From an uncultured Methylococcaceae bacterium (GTDB lineage: Bacteria > Pseudomonadota > Gammaproteobacteria > Methylococcales > Methylomonadaceae), in contig CAIXAE010000012.1 in NCBI GenBank assembly GCA_903917345.1, positions 1 to 64,000 of the forward strand: a stretch of DNA of 64,000 nt, read 5' to 3'. A program made the position numbers and the translations under genes. How positions within the stretch are numbered: the first letter of the stretch is position 1; the number at the start of each line of letters is the position of its first letter. Under the pieces are notes generated by a model. That model was not told the DNA's origin. It worked only from the letters and a program-made list of their open reading frames with translations, and made no database searches. Below, one piece after another: positions 34,558 through 45,656 of this stretch.

Positions 34558-37413
34558 TTAGCCATTGATAATACCTTGTTCCAATAAATCGAGTTGAGTG
34601 TCCGTAAATTCTTGATATTTTGCTTGCCACTCTGACGTTTGATTTACTTTACTGATTTGGACAGCCGTTACTTTGTACTCAGGGCAGTTTGTCGCCCAAT
34701 CTGAGTTATCTGTAGTAATAACGTTTGCACCTGATTCAGGAAAGTGGAAAGTAGTATAGACAACGCCTGGTTGAACTTTATCAGTGACCAAAGCACGTAA
34801 TACTGTTTCACCAGTACGACTCTTAATACCTACCCAATCGTTGGTATTGATGCCACGATCTTCTGCATCATGTGGGTGGATTTCTAATAAGTCTTCAGAG
34901 TGCCATGCATTGTTTTCAGTACGACGTGTTTGTGCGCCTACGTTATATTGAGACAATATGCGACCTGTGGTCAGAATTAATGGATATTTACCATTAACGC
35001 GTTCGGATGTTGCTACAAATTCAGTCAGCATGAATAGACCTTTGCCATCGTCACGCATAAAGGTCTCTTCATGCATGGTGGGTGTGCCTGTTGATGCTTC
35101 ATCATAGCAAGGCCATTGAATACTACCTAGTTCATCAATTTTGTCATAGCTAACACCTGTAAATGTGGGTGTTAGACTGGCAATTTCTGCCATGATTTCT
35201 GATGGGTGTGTATAGTTCATTGGATAACCTAAGGCATTAGCCAACATTTGCGTCACTTCCCAATCCGCATAACCGGCTAAAGGCTTCATAACTTTACGAA
35301 CGGGAGATATACGACGTTCTGCGTTGGTAAATGTGCCAGTTTTTTCTAGGAATGAAGCGCCAGGTAAAAATACATGGGCGAATTTAGCGGTTTCGTTTAA
35401 GAAGATATCTTGCACGATAACGCATTCCATAGAACGTAAAGCCGAATGAACATGTTGAATGTCTGGATCAGATTGCGCAATGTCTTCACCTGCACAGTAT
35501 AGGCCCATAAAGCTTTTATCTAATGCTGCATCAAACATGTTAGGGATGCGTAAGCCAGGTTCAGAACTGAGTTCAGCGTTCCAAGCTTTTTGGAATAAGT
35601 TTTGTGTGGCTGCATCTGAAACGTGACGATAGCCAGGAAATTCATGTGGGAAAGAACCCATGTCACAAGAACCTTGCACGTTGTTTTGTCCACGTAATGG
35701 ATTTACGCCTACCCCAACGCGTCCTAAGTTACCTGTGGCCATGGCTAAGTTAGCAATGCCAATAACCATAGTTGAGCCTTGACTGTGTTCTGTAACACCT
35801 AGTCCATAGTAAATGGCTGCATTTTTAACAGTTGCATACAATCTTGCTGCAGCTCTGAGGTCAGCTGCTGGGATACCTGTAATAGATTCAGTATTTTCTG
35901 GGGCGTGACGCGTGTCTGCAACGAATGTTCTCCATTTGTTGAATGACGCTACATCGCAACGAGTATTTACAAAGTCTTCATCCACTAAGTTTTCAGAAAC
36001 AATGACATGTGCAAAGGCATTGATAACAGCAACGTTTGTGCTAGGGCGAAGTTTTAAATGATAGTCAGCTTTTACATGCGGTGAGTTTTTGACTAAGTCA
36101 ATTTCACGAGGATCGACAACAATGAGTTTAGCGCCTTGACGTAGACGTTTTTTCATTTGTGAGCCGAATACAGGGTGTCCATCGGTAGGGTTTGCGCCTA
36201 TCACGATAATGACATCGGCTTTCATGACTGAATCAAAGTCTTGTGTACCTGAAGATTCGCCAAAAGTTTGTTTTAAACCGTAACCTGTCGGTGAGTGACA
36301 TACACGAGCACAGGTATCTACGTTGTTGTTACCGAAACCAGCTCTAATGAGTTTTTGCATGATATAAACTTCTTCGTTAGTACAACGAGATGAAGTAATA
36401 CCACCAATTGAGTCTTTGCCATATTTAGTTTGGATACGTCTTAATTCAGATGCGGCATGATTGATGGCTTCTTCCCAGCTTACTTCTTGCCACGCGTCTT
36501 TAATGCTGGCGCGAATCATAGGTTTGGTGATGCGATCTTTATGTGTTGCATAACCAAAAGCAAAGCGGCCTTTAACACAAGAGTGACCGTGGTTCGCTTT
36601 ACCGTCTTTGTTAGGTACCATGCGGATGACTTGTTCACCCTTCATTTCTGCTCTGAATGAACAACCCACACCACAATATGCACAGGTGGTGACAATGGCG
36701 TGTTCGGGTTGACCATGATCAATAACTGATTTTTCCATTAAAGTGGCTGTTGGGCACGCTTGTACACAAGCGCCACAAGAAACACACTCGGAATCCATGA
36801 AGCTTTCGTTTTGGCCAGGAGATACTTTGGAGTCAAAGCCTCTACCTTCAATCGTTAAGGCGAAGGTACCTTGTGTTTCTTCACAAGCTCTTACACAACG
36901 AGAACAAACGATACATTTACTGGGGTCAAAACTGAAATAAGGATTACTTTCATCTTTAACGGCATGAAGATGGGTTTCAACCGGTTTATAGCGTACTTCG
37001 CGTAAACCTACCGCGCCTGCCATGTCTTGTAATTCACAATCACCGTTTGATGAGCATGTCAGACAATCTAGCGGGTGATCAGAAATGTATAATTCCATTA
37101 CGCCACGGCGGACATCCGCTAATTTTGGGGTTTGAGTTGAGACTTTTAAACCTTCGCCACAAGGGGTGGTGCAAGAGGCCGGCATGCCGCGCGCGCCTTC
37201 AACTTCTACTATACAAAGACGACAAGAACCAAAAGGTTCAACACTATCCGTTGCGCAGAGTTTTGGAATGTCAATGCCAATAGAGGAGGCCGCTCGCATG
37301 ATGGAGGTGCCTTCAGGAACGGTGACTTTAAAGCCATCAATCTCTAAGTTAACTAAGTTTGTTGAGGTACTTGCTGGGGTGCCAAAATCTTTATCTTTAT
37401 TGATACTCATCAT
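34558..37413 (-). CDS. fdsA: NAD-dependent formate dehydrogenase catalytic (alpha) subunit
   Basis: Molybdenum/tungsten enzyme oxidising formate to CO2. Cluster ligands can be read in order: [2Fe-2S] C53, C64, C67, C81; H113-C117-C120-C126; two ferredoxin-like 4Fe-4S sets at C167-C177 and C210-C220; and the catalytic-domain 4Fe-4S set C244, C247, C251, C279. C372 in ARVCHSPTGYGL is the metal ligand, so this is a cysteine and not a selenocysteine enzyme. The length of 951 is typical. A second ATG three bases later is equally possible as start. Together with FdsB and FdsG it forms a soluble NADH-producing complex. Confidence 0.97.
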   Translation of the reverse strand: MMSINKDKDFGTPASTSTNLVNLEIDGFKVTVPEGTSIMRAASSIGIDIPKLCATDSVEPFGSCRLCIVEVEGARGMPASCTTPCGEGLKVSTQTPKLADVRRGVMELYISDHPLDCLTCSSNGDCELQDMAGAVGLREVRYKPVETHLHAVKDESNPYFSFDPSKCIVCSRCVRACEETQGTFALTIEGRGFDSKVSPGQNESFMDSECVSCGACVQACPTATLMEKSVIDHGQPEHAIVTTCAYCGVGCSFRAEMKGEQVIRMVPNKDGKANHGHSCVKGRFAFGYATHKDRITKPMIRASIKDAWQEVSWEEAINHAASELRRIQTKYGKDSIGGITSSRCTNEEVYIMQKLIRAGFGNNNVDTCARVCHSPTGYGLKQTFGESSGTQDFDSVMKADVIIVIGANPTDGHPVFGSQMKKRLRQGAKLIVVDPREIDLVKNSPHVKADYHLKLRPSTNVAVINAFAHVIVSENLVDEDFVNTRCDVASFNKWRTFVADTRHAPENTESITGIPAADLRAAARLYATVKNAAIYYGLGVTEHSQGSTMVIGIANLAMATGNLGRVGVGVNPLRGQNNVQGSCDMGSFPHEFPGYRHVSDAATQNLFQKAWNAELSSEPGLRIPNMFDAALDKSFMGLYCAGEDIAQSDPDIQHVHSALRSMECVIVQDIFLNETAKFAHVFLPGASFLEKTGTFTNAERRISPVRKVMKPLAGYADWEVTQMLANALGYPMNYTHPSEIMAEIASLTPTFTGVSYDKIDELGSIQWPCYDEASTGTPTMHEETFMRDDGKGLFMLTEFVATSERVNGKYPLILTTGRILSQYNVGAQTRRTENNAWHSEDLLEIHPHDAEDRGINTNDWVGIKSRTGETVLRALVTDKVQPGVVYTTFHFPESGANVITTDNSDWATNCPEYKVTAVQISKVNQTSEWQAKYQEFTDTQLDLLEQGIING

Positions 37414-37428
37414 TAATTCCTCGTGTCT

Positions 37429-38985
37429 TTATACGGCTGTGTTAGCTTGATCATCTACGCCGAAGTCTTTCGGGAAATGATTTAAAGCACTTAATACAGG
37501 ATAGGGCGTCATGCCTCCTAATGCACACAGGGATCCATTTAATAATGTATTACAAAGGTCACGCAATAAAGGGATGTTTTTATCTAATGCTTGGCCAGCA
37601 ATAATTTCGTCCATGACTTCATAACCTCTTGTTGAACCAATACGGCAAGGTGTGCATTTGCCACATGATTCAGCTGCACAAAACTCCATGTTATAACGCG
37701 CTAATTCAGCCATGTTAGCGGTATCATCAAACGCAACGACTCCGCCATGGCCTAACACTGTCCAATTAGCAGCAAAGGCTTCATAGTCTAAAGGAGTATC
37801 GAATTGAGATTCTGGTAAATAGGAACCTAATGGGCCACCTACTTGGACGGCTTTAATTGGTCTACCTGAAGCAGAGCCACCGCCAAAGTCATATAACAAC
37901 TCACGTAAAGTCATACCAAAGCCCAATTCAACTAAGCCCGTGTGTTTTAGGTTGCCAGCAAGTTGGAGAGGGAGTGTGCCGCGTGAGCGTCCCATGCCAA
38001 AGTCACGGTAATAATCACCGCCTTTGTCTAAAATAATGGGTACCGAAGCTAATGAAATAACGTTATTGACAACGGTAGGTTTGCCAAATAAGCCACTAAT
38101 AGCAGGCAAGGGGGGTTTAAATCGAACTAAGCCACGTTTGCCTTCTAGACTTTCCATAAGAGAAGTTTCTTCTCCACAGACATAGGCGCCTGCGCCTAAG
38201 CGGACTTCTAGGTTGAAACTTTTGCCACTGCCTTTAATATTGTCACCTAAATATCCAGCAGCATAGGCTTTTTCAATGGCCGTATTAAGGGCTTTGTGTG
38301 CATGGGGGTATTCTATGCGTAGATAGATGTAGCCTTGTGTGGCACCTACTGCGATACCAGCGATAGTCATGCCTTCAATTAACACGAAGGGATCACTTTC
38401 CATGACCATTCTGTCAGAGAATGTGCCGGAGTCGCCTTCGTCTGCATTACAAATGATATATTTTTGTTCAGATGGTGTGTTAAGTACTGTATTCCATTTA
38501 ATGCCAGTAGGAAATGCAGCGCCACCACGACCTCGTAAGCCTGAGTCGGTTACGGCTTTAACGATATCTGCTTGGGAAAGTTTGAGTGCGTTACTTAAAC
38601 CTTGGTAACCTTCGTGACTGATGTAGTCTTCTAAGCTAATAGGGTCGGTAATACCGATGCGAGCAAAGGTTAAGCGCTGTTGCTTTTTTAGATATTCAAT
38701 TTCTTCTGTTAAACCAAGGTAGAGAGGATGTTCTCCGCCGTTGACAAAGTCGGCGTCAAAAAGACTAGCAACGTCGCTAACTTGGACAGGGCCATAAGCT
38801 TTTCTACCTGCGTCGGTAAGTACTTCTACCATCGGTTCAAGCCAATAGAGACCTCTTGATCCGTTGCGAATTAATTGAATAGTAATATTGCGTTTTAGGG
38901 CTTCTTGAGCAATGGTTTTTGCAACGCGATCAGCGCCGATTGAAACAGCCGTTGAGTCACATGGCACGTAAATGGTAATACTCAT
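37429..38985 (-). CDS. fdsB: Formate dehydrogenase beta subunit (NADH/FMN binding)
   Basis: Diaphorase subunit that passes electrons to NAD+. An N-terminal thioredoxin-like domain (about 1-110) is fused to a NuoF-like domain with [16 protein letters not shown] (NADH/FMN glycine loop) and [20 protein letters not shown]. The 4Fe-4S ligands are [14 protein letters not shown] and a later cysteine in LCALGG. The 518 residues are normal. Its start overlaps the fdsG stop by 4 bases. Confidence 0.96.
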   Translation of the reverse strand: MSITIYVPCDSTAVSIGADRVAKTIAQEALKRNITIQLIRNGSRGLYWLEPMVEVLTDAGRKAYGPVQVSDVASLFDADFVNGGEHPLYLGLTEEIEYLKKQQRLTFARIGITDPISLEDYISHEGYQGLSNALKLSQADIVKAVTDSGLRGRGGAAFPTGIKWNTVLNTPSEQKYIICNADEGDSGTFSDRMVMESDPFVLIEGMTIAGIAVGATQGYIYLRIEYPHAHKALNTAIEKAYAAGYLGDNIKGSGKSFNLEVRLGAGAYVCGEETSLMESLEGKRGLVRFKPPLPAISGLFGKPTVVNNVISLASVPIILDKGGDYYRDFGMGRSRGTLPLQLAGNLKHTGLVELGFGMTLRELLYDFGGGSASGRPIKAVQVGGPLGSYLPESQFDTPLDYEAFAANWTVLGHGGVVAFDDTANMAELARYNMEFCAAESCGKCTPCRIGSTRGYEVMDEIIAGQALDKNIPLLRDLCNTLLNGSLCALGGMTPYPVLSALNHFPKDFGVDDQANTAV

Positions 38986-39458
38986 GCTATGTCCTCTGCT
39001 TGAGTGATAATACTTTCAAAATTGTCTGCAGAAACACGACCGTAAATATCATGACCAATTTGCATTGCAGGCGAGCAGGCACAATTGCCTAAGCAATAAA
39101 CAGGTTCTAGTGAGAATTTACCATCTGCAGTGGTTTCATGGTAATCAATACCCAAGGTAGATTTAACATGTGCTTCAAGTTTTTTACCACCCATTGCTTG
39201 GCAAGACTCTGCTCTGCATAGGTGTATCGTTTGTTTGCCTGGAGCGGTATCACGAAAATAGTGATAAAAACTTATCACACCATGAACTTCAGCGCGAGAA
39301 AGTTTTAGCGCTTTTGCAATGGCAGGTACGCTATCAGAGGGAACATAACCTAATTTATCCTGAACAGCATGCAAAATAGGTAATAATGCACCTGGTTTAT
39401 CCTTAAGCGCAGCGATGATGTCTTGCACTATTGTTTCCATTGCGTTCAATTCAGTCAT
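38982..39458 (-). CDS. fdsG: Formate dehydrogenase gamma subunit
   Basis: NuoE-like [2Fe-2S] electron-transfer subunit of 158 residues. Its ligands are C-x4-C in [10 protein letters not shown] and C-x3-C in CLGNCACSP. The first half is a helical bundle ([16 protein letters not shown]). It is the first gene of the operon; the promoter is annotated just upstream. Confidence 0.96.
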   Translation of the reverse strand: MTELNAMETIVQDIIAALKDKPGALLPILHAVQDKLGYVPSDSVPAIAKALKLSRAEVHGVISFYHYFRDTAPGKQTIHLCRAESCQAMGGKKLEAHVKSTLGIDYHETTADGKFSLEPVYCLGNCACSPAMQIGHDIYGRVSADNFESIITQAEDIA

Positions 39459-39529
39459 TCTCTTTTCTCAACACTAATTTGTTTACAAAAGTTACACCAA
39501 TCCCTAGTGCTACCTTAAAAATGTCGCCT

Positions 39530-39558
39530 AGCATAGCACAAGAAAATTTATGTGTAAA
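39530..39558 (-). promoter_or_regulatory. Putative sigma-70 promoter of the formate dehydrogenase operon
   Basis: On the minus strand TTTACA (39553-39558) and TATGCT (39530-39535) are 17 bases apart and about 70 bases before fdsG. The two hexamers match consensus at 5/6 and 4/6. Confidence 0.45.
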
Positions 39559-39770
39559 AGACACAATATTAAAGGATTATGACAAAGAGTAGAGAAACAA
39601 ACGGCTGGATAAACCATTTCATTTTAGGAAATAAACAGATTAATAATGCGTGTCTAATTTGTTTATAAACTTGAACTTATCTCTACTTGTGATCATTGAT
39701 ATACAAGTTTTTAGTAAATAAGCAAGTGAATCGGTTGATTGTGCAGGGGATATAGAGGGGTATGAAGTGG

Positions 39771-39805
39771 AAAATCTGTAGCCTTATTGATTAAGGCTAC
39801 AGATT
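39771..39805 (-). terminator. Terminator after cold-shock gene
   Basis: AATCTGTAGCCTTA pairs perfectly with TAAGGCTACAGATT over a 5-base loop, and a short TTTT follows on the minus strand. It starts 7 bases after the stop codon. Confidence 0.75.
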
Positions 39806-39812
39806 AAAAGCA

Positions 39813-40013
39813 TTAGATGATTGTTACTTCTTCTGCTTGTGGGCCTTTTTGGCCTTGAGTTACAGTAAACTGAACTTTTTGGCCTTCATCTAAAGATTTA
39901 AAGCCTGAGCTGTTAATGTTACGAAAATGTACAAAAACGTCTGGACCATTCTCTTGTTGAATGAAACCAAAACCTTTTTCTGCGTTAAACCATTTAACTA
40001 CACCAGTTGTCAT
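39813..40013 (-). CDS. Cold-shock domain protein (second CspA-family gene)
   Basis: The 66-residue protein reads [20 protein letters not shown], with RNP1 KGFGFI and RNP2 VFVHF. It differs from the paralogue at 30847 (QENGPD in place of the serine-rich loop). It has its own terminator and a 215-base upstream gap, so it is a single-gene unit. Confidence 0.95.
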   Translation of the reverse strand: MTTGVVKWFNAEKGFGFIQQENGPDVFVHFRNINSSGFKSLDEGQKVQFTVTQGQKGPQAEEVTII

Positions 40014-40228
40014 TGTTTAGTCCTAATTGTGTATAAGTAAGCCTTTATAGGCGGGTATCGCTGGGAAATTTAAGATTTACTTATGATAAACAGGACGAGC
40101 AATTTAGAAAAACTTCGTAAAGATAAGCATAACGGTAAAACTATTTTCAAGCTGAGTGGATTCTATAGTTACGTTTAAATAAAGTCAATAAATACTCGTT
40201 ATTTACGCGGGATTGATGCTTATTAATG

Positions 40229-41779
40229 TTACTGAAAAAAATTGACTAGACTGATAACTAGCGTACTTATGATCATGGTCCAGACAGTTGATCTGTGGTT
40301 ATCATTGATTTGTTGTCTAAGTTTTAAAAGTTCTCTTTGTTGCGCTTCTGCTTGTTGCTGAGCCTGAGCAGCATTATTGAGTGCCTTATATATAAGGGAA
40401 GGAACCTCTGGGAACTGTTCTGCAAACTCTGGGAATTGCTTTAGAAATTTATTGATTTTAGCTTTGGGGCCAATACGATCATGAAACCATTGTTCAAGAT
40501 AAGGTTTAGCCGTTTGCCATAAATCAAGTTCTGGATAGAGTTGGCGACCCAAACCTTCTATGTTCAATAAGGTTTTTTGCAGTAGTACGAGTTGGGGTTG
40601 TACAACCATATCAAAACGACGTGCAGTTTGAAATAATCTTAGTAAGAGTTGTCCGAATGAGATGTCTTTAAGGGGTTTTTCAAAGATGGGCTCGCAAACG
40701 CTACGAATGGCTGATTCAAATTCTTCAATTCTTGTCGTACTGGGTACCCAGCCTGATTCAACATGCATTTCTGCAACTTTACGATAGTCGCGGTTAAAAA
40801 AAGCTAAGAAGTTCTCCGCTAAATACCGTTGGTCAGATAAGGATAAAGTGCCTACAATCCCAAAGTCAACAGCGATATATTTGTCAGGTAGTTCTACAAA
40901 AATATTACCGGGATGCATATCAGCATGGAAAAAATTATCTCTAAACACTTGCGTAAAGAAAATCTCAACACCACGTTCTGCTAAGACTTTAAAATTTGCG
41001 CCACCGACTTTCAATTGTTCTATTTCCCCAACTGGGATGCCGTGAATTCTTTCCATAACCATGACGTTTTTTCGAGTAAACGCCCAATAAACTTCGGGTA
41101 TGTAGAGTTGTTCAGAGTTTTCAAAGTTACGGCGTAATTTTGATGCGTTTGCCGCTTCTCTAATCAGGTCGAGTTCGTCTAATGTGGTTTTTTCAAACTC
41201 TGAAACGACTTCTGTAGCACGTAATCTTTTAGCATCAGGCCAGAATTTTTCAGCAAATCGAGCTAACTCATAAAGTAGGCCAATATCAGATTGGATTTGT
41301 TTTTCTATATTAGGTCGTAATACTTTAACAATGACGCTTTCACCACTATGTAAAACAGCCGTGTGAACTTGGGCAACAGAAGCTGAAGCTAAAGGAGTAG
41401 GGTCAAACTCTGCAAATGCCTCTTCAATAGACATTTCCAATTCTTTTTCGATGATACTTTTTGCAATGTCATTATTAAAGGGCGGGACGCGGTCTTGGAG
41501 TTTGACGAGTTCATCAGCAATGTCATCGGGCAATATATCTTTGCGTGTTGATAATGCTTGGCCAAATTTTACATAAATGGGACCAAGATCTTCTAGTGTG
41601 CGTCTTATTCTTACAGCTTGAGAGTCTTTTTTTGATTTAAACCAAAAGCCAGGGGTAATAAAGGCAAGGTATCTAATAGGTCGAAATAGGTTGGTTTTTA
41701 AAACTATTTCGTCTAATCCATGATACATCAGAACCCAGTTGATATGGATTAGGCGATAGAGAATTTTGGGTCTGATCAC
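40229..41779 (-). CDS. ubiB: Ubiquinone biosynthesis protein UbiB
   Basis: Atypical ABC1/ADCK-family kinase-like ATPase needed for ubiquinone synthesis. The family signature KFGQALSTRKDILP appears near residue 72. The ATP site contains ASASVAQVH with the alanine-rich loop in place of a glycine loop, and FHADMHPGNIF plus AVDFGIVG are the catalytic and metal loops. A C-terminal membrane segment (TVWTMIISTLVISLVNF) anchors it. The 516 residues are typical. It is the last gene of ubiE-ubiJ-ubiB. Confidence 0.95.
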   Translation of the reverse strand: MIRPKILYRLIHINWVLMYHGLDEIVLKTNLFRPIRYLAFITPGFWFKSKKDSQAVRIRRTLEDLGPIYVKFGQALSTRKDILPDDIADELVKLQDRVPPFNNDIAKSIIEKELEMSIEEAFAEFDPTPLASASVAQVHTAVLHSGESVIVKVLRPNIEKQIQSDIGLLYELARFAEKFWPDAKRLRATEVVSEFEKTTLDELDLIREAANASKLRRNFENSEQLYIPEVYWAFTRKNVMVMERIHGIPVGEIEQLKVGGANFKVLAERGVEIFFTQVFRDNFFHADMHPGNIFVELPDKYIAVDFGIVGTLSLSDQRYLAENFLAFFNRDYRKVAEMHVESGWVPSTTRIEEFESAIRSVCEPIFEKPLKDISFGQLLLRLFQTARRFDMVVQPQLVLLQKTLLNIEGLGRQLYPELDLWQTAKPYLEQWFHDRIGPKAKINKFLKQFPEFAEQFPEVPSLIYKALNNAAQAQQQAEAQQRELLKLRQQINDNHRSTVWTMIISTLVISLVNFFQ

Positions 41780-42399
41780 GAGTTACCTTTTGGATGAGCT
41801 TTTTGTAAACGGTCAACTCGGCTTTCTAAGCGATCAAAATCTGCACGTACTTGATCAACCTGAGTGTAAAAAATATCTATTTCAGGTGCGGAAGGAAGGT
41901 CGCGAGTTTCTTCTTGAAGAAATTCTGAGGCATTAAGTTTAAATGTTTCAATCGATTGATTGCTCCAGTTTTTTCCCGCATTAACAAACTGACTCAGGTT
42001 GCTTGCGATTGAGTCGCCTGTATATTGAGCGATTAATGGCTCTAAATTGATATTTAACTTTGCAAAAAGTGTTTGAAATTTTTTGCCCGTAAGCATGTCG
42101 CCTTCAATTTTGACATCACCAGAAAAAATTGAGCGCATAGGGCTAGCACTGAGCCCCATTAGACCAAAGGCAAATACAGACCCTGTCAAAGTAGTGTCAG
42201 GCGTATTTGTGGAATAGTCCAATAGTTGAATGGCCTCTGCAGATGGGCAAAGGTAAATGGTTTCGTTAAAGGGTAGTATAGTAATTGCAATTATTTTATC
42301 GGCTAAAGGCGACAAGTATTCAGATTTATGATCGTCTAAGCCGATAAAAATATTGAGTGCATTTTCTATAGCGCTCATTAACAAAGGTTTGATGATCAT
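41776..42399 (-). CDS. ubiJ: Ubiquinone biosynthesis accessory factor UbiJ
   Basis: SCP2-domain lipid-binding scaffold of the soluble ubiquinone-synthesis complex. The N-terminal SCP2 fold (SAIENALNIFIGLDD, then GSVFAFGLMGL and VKIEGDMLTGKKFQTLFAKLNINLE) is followed by a coiled coil (DIFYTQVDQVRADFDRLESR). The ATG at 42399, one base after the ubiE stop, fits homologues; an upstream start would overlap ubiE. Its stop overlaps the ubiB start by 4 bases. Length 207. Confidence 0.9.
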   Translation of the reverse strand: MIIKPLLMSAIENALNIFIGLDDHKSEYLSPLADKIIAITILPFNETIYLCPSAEAIQLLDYSTNTPDTTLTGSVFAFGLMGLSASPMRSIFSGDVKIEGDMLTGKKFQTLFAKLNINLEPLIAQYTGDSIASNLSQFVNAGKNWSNQSIETFKLNASEFLQEETRDLPSAPEIDIFYTQVDQVRADFDRLESRVDRLQKAHPKGNS

Positions 42400-42400
42400 G

Positions 42401-43150
42401 CTAGATTTTGTAGCCTCTATGAACAGCCACAATGCCTTGAGTCATGTTGAAATATTCACAGCGCTCTAAACCTGCGTTTATCATCATGTTTTTTAGTTCT
42501 TCTTGTTTGGGGTGCATACGAATGGATTCAGCAAGATATCTATAGCTGTCTTCATCTTTTGCAACTACTTTTCCAATTTTAGGGAGTAGTTTGAACGAGT
42601 AGAAATCGTAAACAGTCTCAGTGATTTTGTCGATGGGGTGTGAGAATTCAAGAACGATAACGCGACCACCCGGCTTTAGAACACGATACATCGAGCGTAA
42701 TGCGGCATCTTTATCGGTAACATTTCTAAGGCCGAACGCAATACAAACACAGTCAAATGTGTTGTCTTCAAAAGGGAGACATTCTGCATTGACTTGGGCA
42801 TAACGAATATTGCCAATTAGACCTTTATCAATAAGTCTGTTTCGGCCTGTACGTAACATTTCAGAGTTAATGTCTGCGAGAACTACTTGACCCTCTTTTC
42901 CGACGCGTTGTTCAAATAGTATGGTTAAGTCACCTGTACCCCCGGCTAAGTCGAGTACTTTTTCTCCTTTGCGTACATTACTTAACTGAACTGCAACACG
43001 TTTCCAGATGCGATGAATACCCAAAGACATTAGGTCGTTCATGATGTCGTATTGTCCCGCAACTGAATCGAATACACCGCGTACAAGATTAACTTTTTCA
43101 TCTGTTGCAACTTGTTTAAATCCAAAGTGTGTGGTGTTATCGTTTGTCAT
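42401..43150 (-). CDS. ubiE: Ubiquinone/menaquinone C-methyltransferase UbiE
   Basis: AdoMet-dependent methyltransferase of quinone synthesis, 249 residues. The signature [25 protein letters not shown] and the AdoMet loop [15 protein letters not shown] are intact, followed by [28 protein letters not shown]. It is the first of three ubiquinone genes and lies 8 bases after a DUF971 gene. Confidence 0.97.
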   Translation of the reverse strand: MTNDNTTHFGFKQVATDEKVNLVRGVFDSVAGQYDIMNDLMSLGIHRIWKRVAVQLSNVRKGEKVLDLAGGTGDLTILFEQRVGKEGQVVLADINSEMLRTGRNRLIDKGLIGNIRYAQVNAECLPFEDNTFDCVCIAFGLRNVTDKDAALRSMYRVLKPGGRVIVLEFSHPIDKITETVYDFYSFKLLPKIGKVVAKDEDSYRYLAESIRMHPKQEELKNMMINAGLERCEYFNMTQGIVAVHRGYKI

Positions 43151-43158
43151 TTTTATGC

Positions 43159-43548
43159 CTAGTTTTTTAAAGTTTCTTTGCGCTTATGCCCTGCTGTTTC
43201 GAGTTCTTGTAGGTAGTTTACCCACAAATCCTGATATTCAGCGCCTAATTTGTAAAGTAAGTCCCATGTGTAAATGCCGCTGTCATGTCCATCACTAAAA
43301 ACTGGACAAATAGCATAATTACCGATGGGTTTGATTTCTATAATCCCTACGTCTTCTTTGTTTATTTGTAAAACTTCTTGCCCTGGGCCATGCCCTACGG
43401 CTTCTGCGGACGGTGTATAGACACGCATATATTCACAGGGTAATTGAAAGTCACTACCATTATCAAAGCTAATTTCAAGGATGTTAGATAATTGATGTAG
43501 TTTTATTTCTGTAGGCCAAGTGTTACAAGGTTTAACGGTTAAGCGCAT
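43159..43548 (-). CDS. DUF971 (gamma-butyrobetaine hydroxylase-like N-terminal) protein
   Basis: The 129-residue protein consists of the small domain [20 protein letters not shown]...[14 protein letters not shown]...[27 protein letters not shown], the DUF971 pattern. It lacks the conventional zinc cysteines. The function is unproven; the gene commonly lies between hslUV and ubiE in gammaproteobacteria, as here. Confidence 0.88.
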   Translation of the reverse strand: MRLTVKPCNTWPTEIKLHQLSNILEISFDNGSDFQLPCEYMRVYTPSAEAVGHGPGQEVLQINKEDVGIIEIKPIGNYAICPVFSDGHDSGIYTWDLLYKLGAEYQDLWVNYLQELETAGHKRKETLKN

Positions 43549-43572
43549 AAGGCTGAGTTTAATGTAATATTA

Positions 43573-44898
43573 TTATAGAATGTAACGACTTAAATCTTCA
43601 TCATCAGCAAACTCTGTGAGATGCTGATCTACGTAATTGGCATCAATAACGATATTTTTATCTTCAAGGTCAGACGCATTATAAGATATTTCTTCTAATA
43701 GTCTTTCTAAAAGCGTATGTAGCCTTCTTGCGCCTATGTTTTCAACACGTTCATTCACTTGCCAGCCTAATTCTGCAATACGTTGAATACCGTCGGTAGC
43801 AAAAGATAAACTCACGCCTTCTGTTGCCAATAAGGCGGTATATTGTTCGGTCAATGAGGCATTGGGTTCTGTTAGGATTTGCACAAAGTCATCAGCCGTT
43901 AATGCGTTAAGTTCCACGCGTATAGGGAATCGACCTTGTAATTCTGGTATTAAATCAGACGGCTTGGCAACATGGAACGCGCCTGATGCTATAAATAAAA
44001 TATGATCCGTTTTGATCGTACCGTATTTCGTACTGACTGTACTACCTTCAACTAAAGGTAATAAGTCACGCTGTACACCTTCTCTTGATACTTCTCCACC
44101 ACCGCCACCTAACTCGGATCGCTTGCAAATCTTGTCGATTTCATCTAGAAATACAATTCCATTTTGTTCCACAGAATCAATAGCTTTAAAGCGGATTTCA
44201 TCTTCATTAATAAGCTTGCTGGCTTCTTCTTCTTGTAATGACTGCAATGCTTTTTTAATAGGCATTTTGCGAGATTTTGTTTTACCACTACTGATGTTTT
44301 GAAACATACCCTGTAGCTGGCTAGTCATTTCTTCCATGCCAGGAGGAGCCATGATCTCAACGCCGACGGGTGCCACATGAATGTCAATTTCTATTTCTTT
44401 AGCGTCCAGATCACCTTCACGAAGCTTCTTACGCATCTTTTGGCGAGTTGACTCTTCACTTTCCGAGAGCATACCCGCTTCTGCACGGGGTAATAAGATA
44501 TCTAGAATTTTTTCTTCAGCAGCATCATAGGCTTTATTTTCAACCTTTGACATTTCAGCTGTACGGGTCATTTTAACGGCAGTATCAATAAGGTCACGGA
44601 TAATGGATTCAACATCTCTACCGACATAACCTACTTCTGTAAACTTAGTGGCTTCTATCTTAATAAAAGGAGCGTTTGCTAACCGAGCAAGTCGACGGGC
44701 AATTTCGGTTTTACCTACGCCTGTAGGGCCAATCATTAGAATATTTTTAGGTGTAATTTCGTTTCTTAAAGCGGGGTCAACTTGTTGTCTGCGCCAACGG
44801 TTTCTAAGAGCAATAGCAACAGATCTTTTAGCGCTAGCTTGACCAACAATATGCTTATCAAGTTCGTTTACAATTTCTTTTGGGGTCATCTGTGTCAT
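43573..44898 (-). CDS. hslU: ATP-dependent protease ATPase subunit HslU
   Basis: AAA+ unfoldase that feeds proteins to HslV. Walker [12 protein letters not shown], Walker [13 protein letters not shown], the inserted I domain (about 110-240) and the C-terminal SRYIL that activates HslV are all visible. ATG 44898 ([20 protein letters not shown]) matches homologues; ATG 44910 would add four residues. It overlaps the hslV stop in either case or nearly so, and the two form a heat-shock operon in related bacteria. Confidence 0.95.
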   Translation of the reverse strand: MTQMTPKEIVNELDKHIVGQASAKRSVAIALRNRWRRQQVDPALRNEITPKNILMIGPTGVGKTEIARRLARLANAPFIKIEATKFTEVGYVGRDVESIIRDLIDTAVKMTRTAEMSKVENKAYDAAEEKILDILLPRAEAGMLSESEESTRQKMRKKLREGDLDAKEIEIDIHVAPVGVEIMAPPGMEEMTSQLQGMFQNISSGKTKSRKMPIKKALQSLQEEEASKLINEDEIRFKAIDSVEQNGIVFLDEIDKICKRSELGGGGGEVSREGVQRDLLPLVEGSTVSTKYGTIKTDHILFIASGAFHVAKPSDLIPELQGRFPIRVELNALTADDFVQILTEPNASLTEQYTALLATEGVSLSFATDGIQRIAELGWQVNERVENIGARRLHTLLERLLEEISYNASDLEDKNIVIDANYVDQHLTEFADDEDLSRYIL

Positions 44899-44902
44899 GC
44901 AA

Positions 44903-45448
44903 TTACTCATTAGGCTCTGCGTCTAATTCTTCTATACGTAGGTTGTGATTAGTGTAGATGCAAATATCTGCGGCAATATTTAAAGATCTTTCTACTATTT
45001 CTCTGGCGCTTAGATCTGTGTTTTCTAAAAGGGCGCGAGCAGCGGCTTGAGCAAAAGCACCACCCGAGCCAATAGCCATTAAATCGTATTCAGGCTCAAT
45101 AACGTCGCCAGTGCCTGAGATAATTAAAGATGTTTTGGCATCAGCGATTGTAAGTAGCGCCTCTAATTTACGTAAGGCGCGGTCTGTACGCCAATCTTTA
45201 GCCATTTCAACGGCGGCTCTTGTTAAGTTGCCACGATGTTTTTCAAGCTTGCCTTCAAAGTGTTCAAATAGGGTGAATGCATCAGCAGTGGCTCCCGCAA
45301 AGCCAGCGATAACTTTGTCGTGGTATAAGCGCCGTACTTTACGTGCGTTTCCTTTCATGACGGTGTTTCCTAAGGTGACTTGACCGTCACCACCAATCAC
45401 TACTTTGTCGCCACGACGAACAGAAAGTATTGTTGTTCCTCTAAACAC
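44903..45448 (-). CDS. hslV: ATP-dependent protease peptidase subunit HslV
   Basis: Proteasome-like threonine peptidase. The N-terminus reads [21 protein letters not shown]; the nucleophile is therefore T5 after removal of a four-residue leader, instead of the two-residue situation in E. coli. SIG-type motifs [18 protein letters not shown] are present. GTG start with GGGA 11 bases upstream. The 181 residues are normal. No clear sigma-32 promoter was identified in the 127-base gap in front. Confidence 0.95.
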   Translation of the reverse strand: MFRGTTILSVRRGDKVVIGGDGQVTLGNTVMKGNARKVRRLYHDKVIAGFAGATADAFTLFEHFEGKLEKHRGNLTRAAVEMAKDWRTDRALRKLEALLTIADAKTSLIISGTGDVIEPEYDLMAIGSGGAFAQAAARALLENTDLSAREIVERSLNIAADICIYTNHNLRIEELDAEPNE

Positions 45449-45656
45449 TTTTATATCCCAAATTTCAAAAAAACAGGAAGTGAATTTTACATGTTATGGA
45501 CTTAATTTGTGGGAAAAAGTGAAGTGGGGTAACGGGATTAAAATGGGCTTTAGCTTAGGTATTTTAAAATAAGACATGACAAGAAGGACTTATAGGTCCT
45601 ATTATCTGGGTCTATTAATTGCTTCGTTGCTCAAAATGCATAATAAGGTTTTAAAA

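Larger units (their letters stand above)
39459..39812. other. Gap of 354 bases: fds promoter and cold-shock terminator
   Basis: No gene is seen. The left part carries the formate dehydrogenase promoter (39530-39558, minus) and the right end carries the terminator of the cold-shock gene (39771-39805, minus). The middle is featureless AT-rich sequence. Confidence 0.6.

Noticed and set aside
37047-37450. Plus-strand frames opposite the start of fdsA
   Set aside because: Shadows of a certain gene with intact iron-sulfur motifs.
45449-45575. Sigma-32 promoter for hslVU
   Set aside because: Only weak matches (TTTTAAA, CCCATTTT) at poor spacing; not enough to call.
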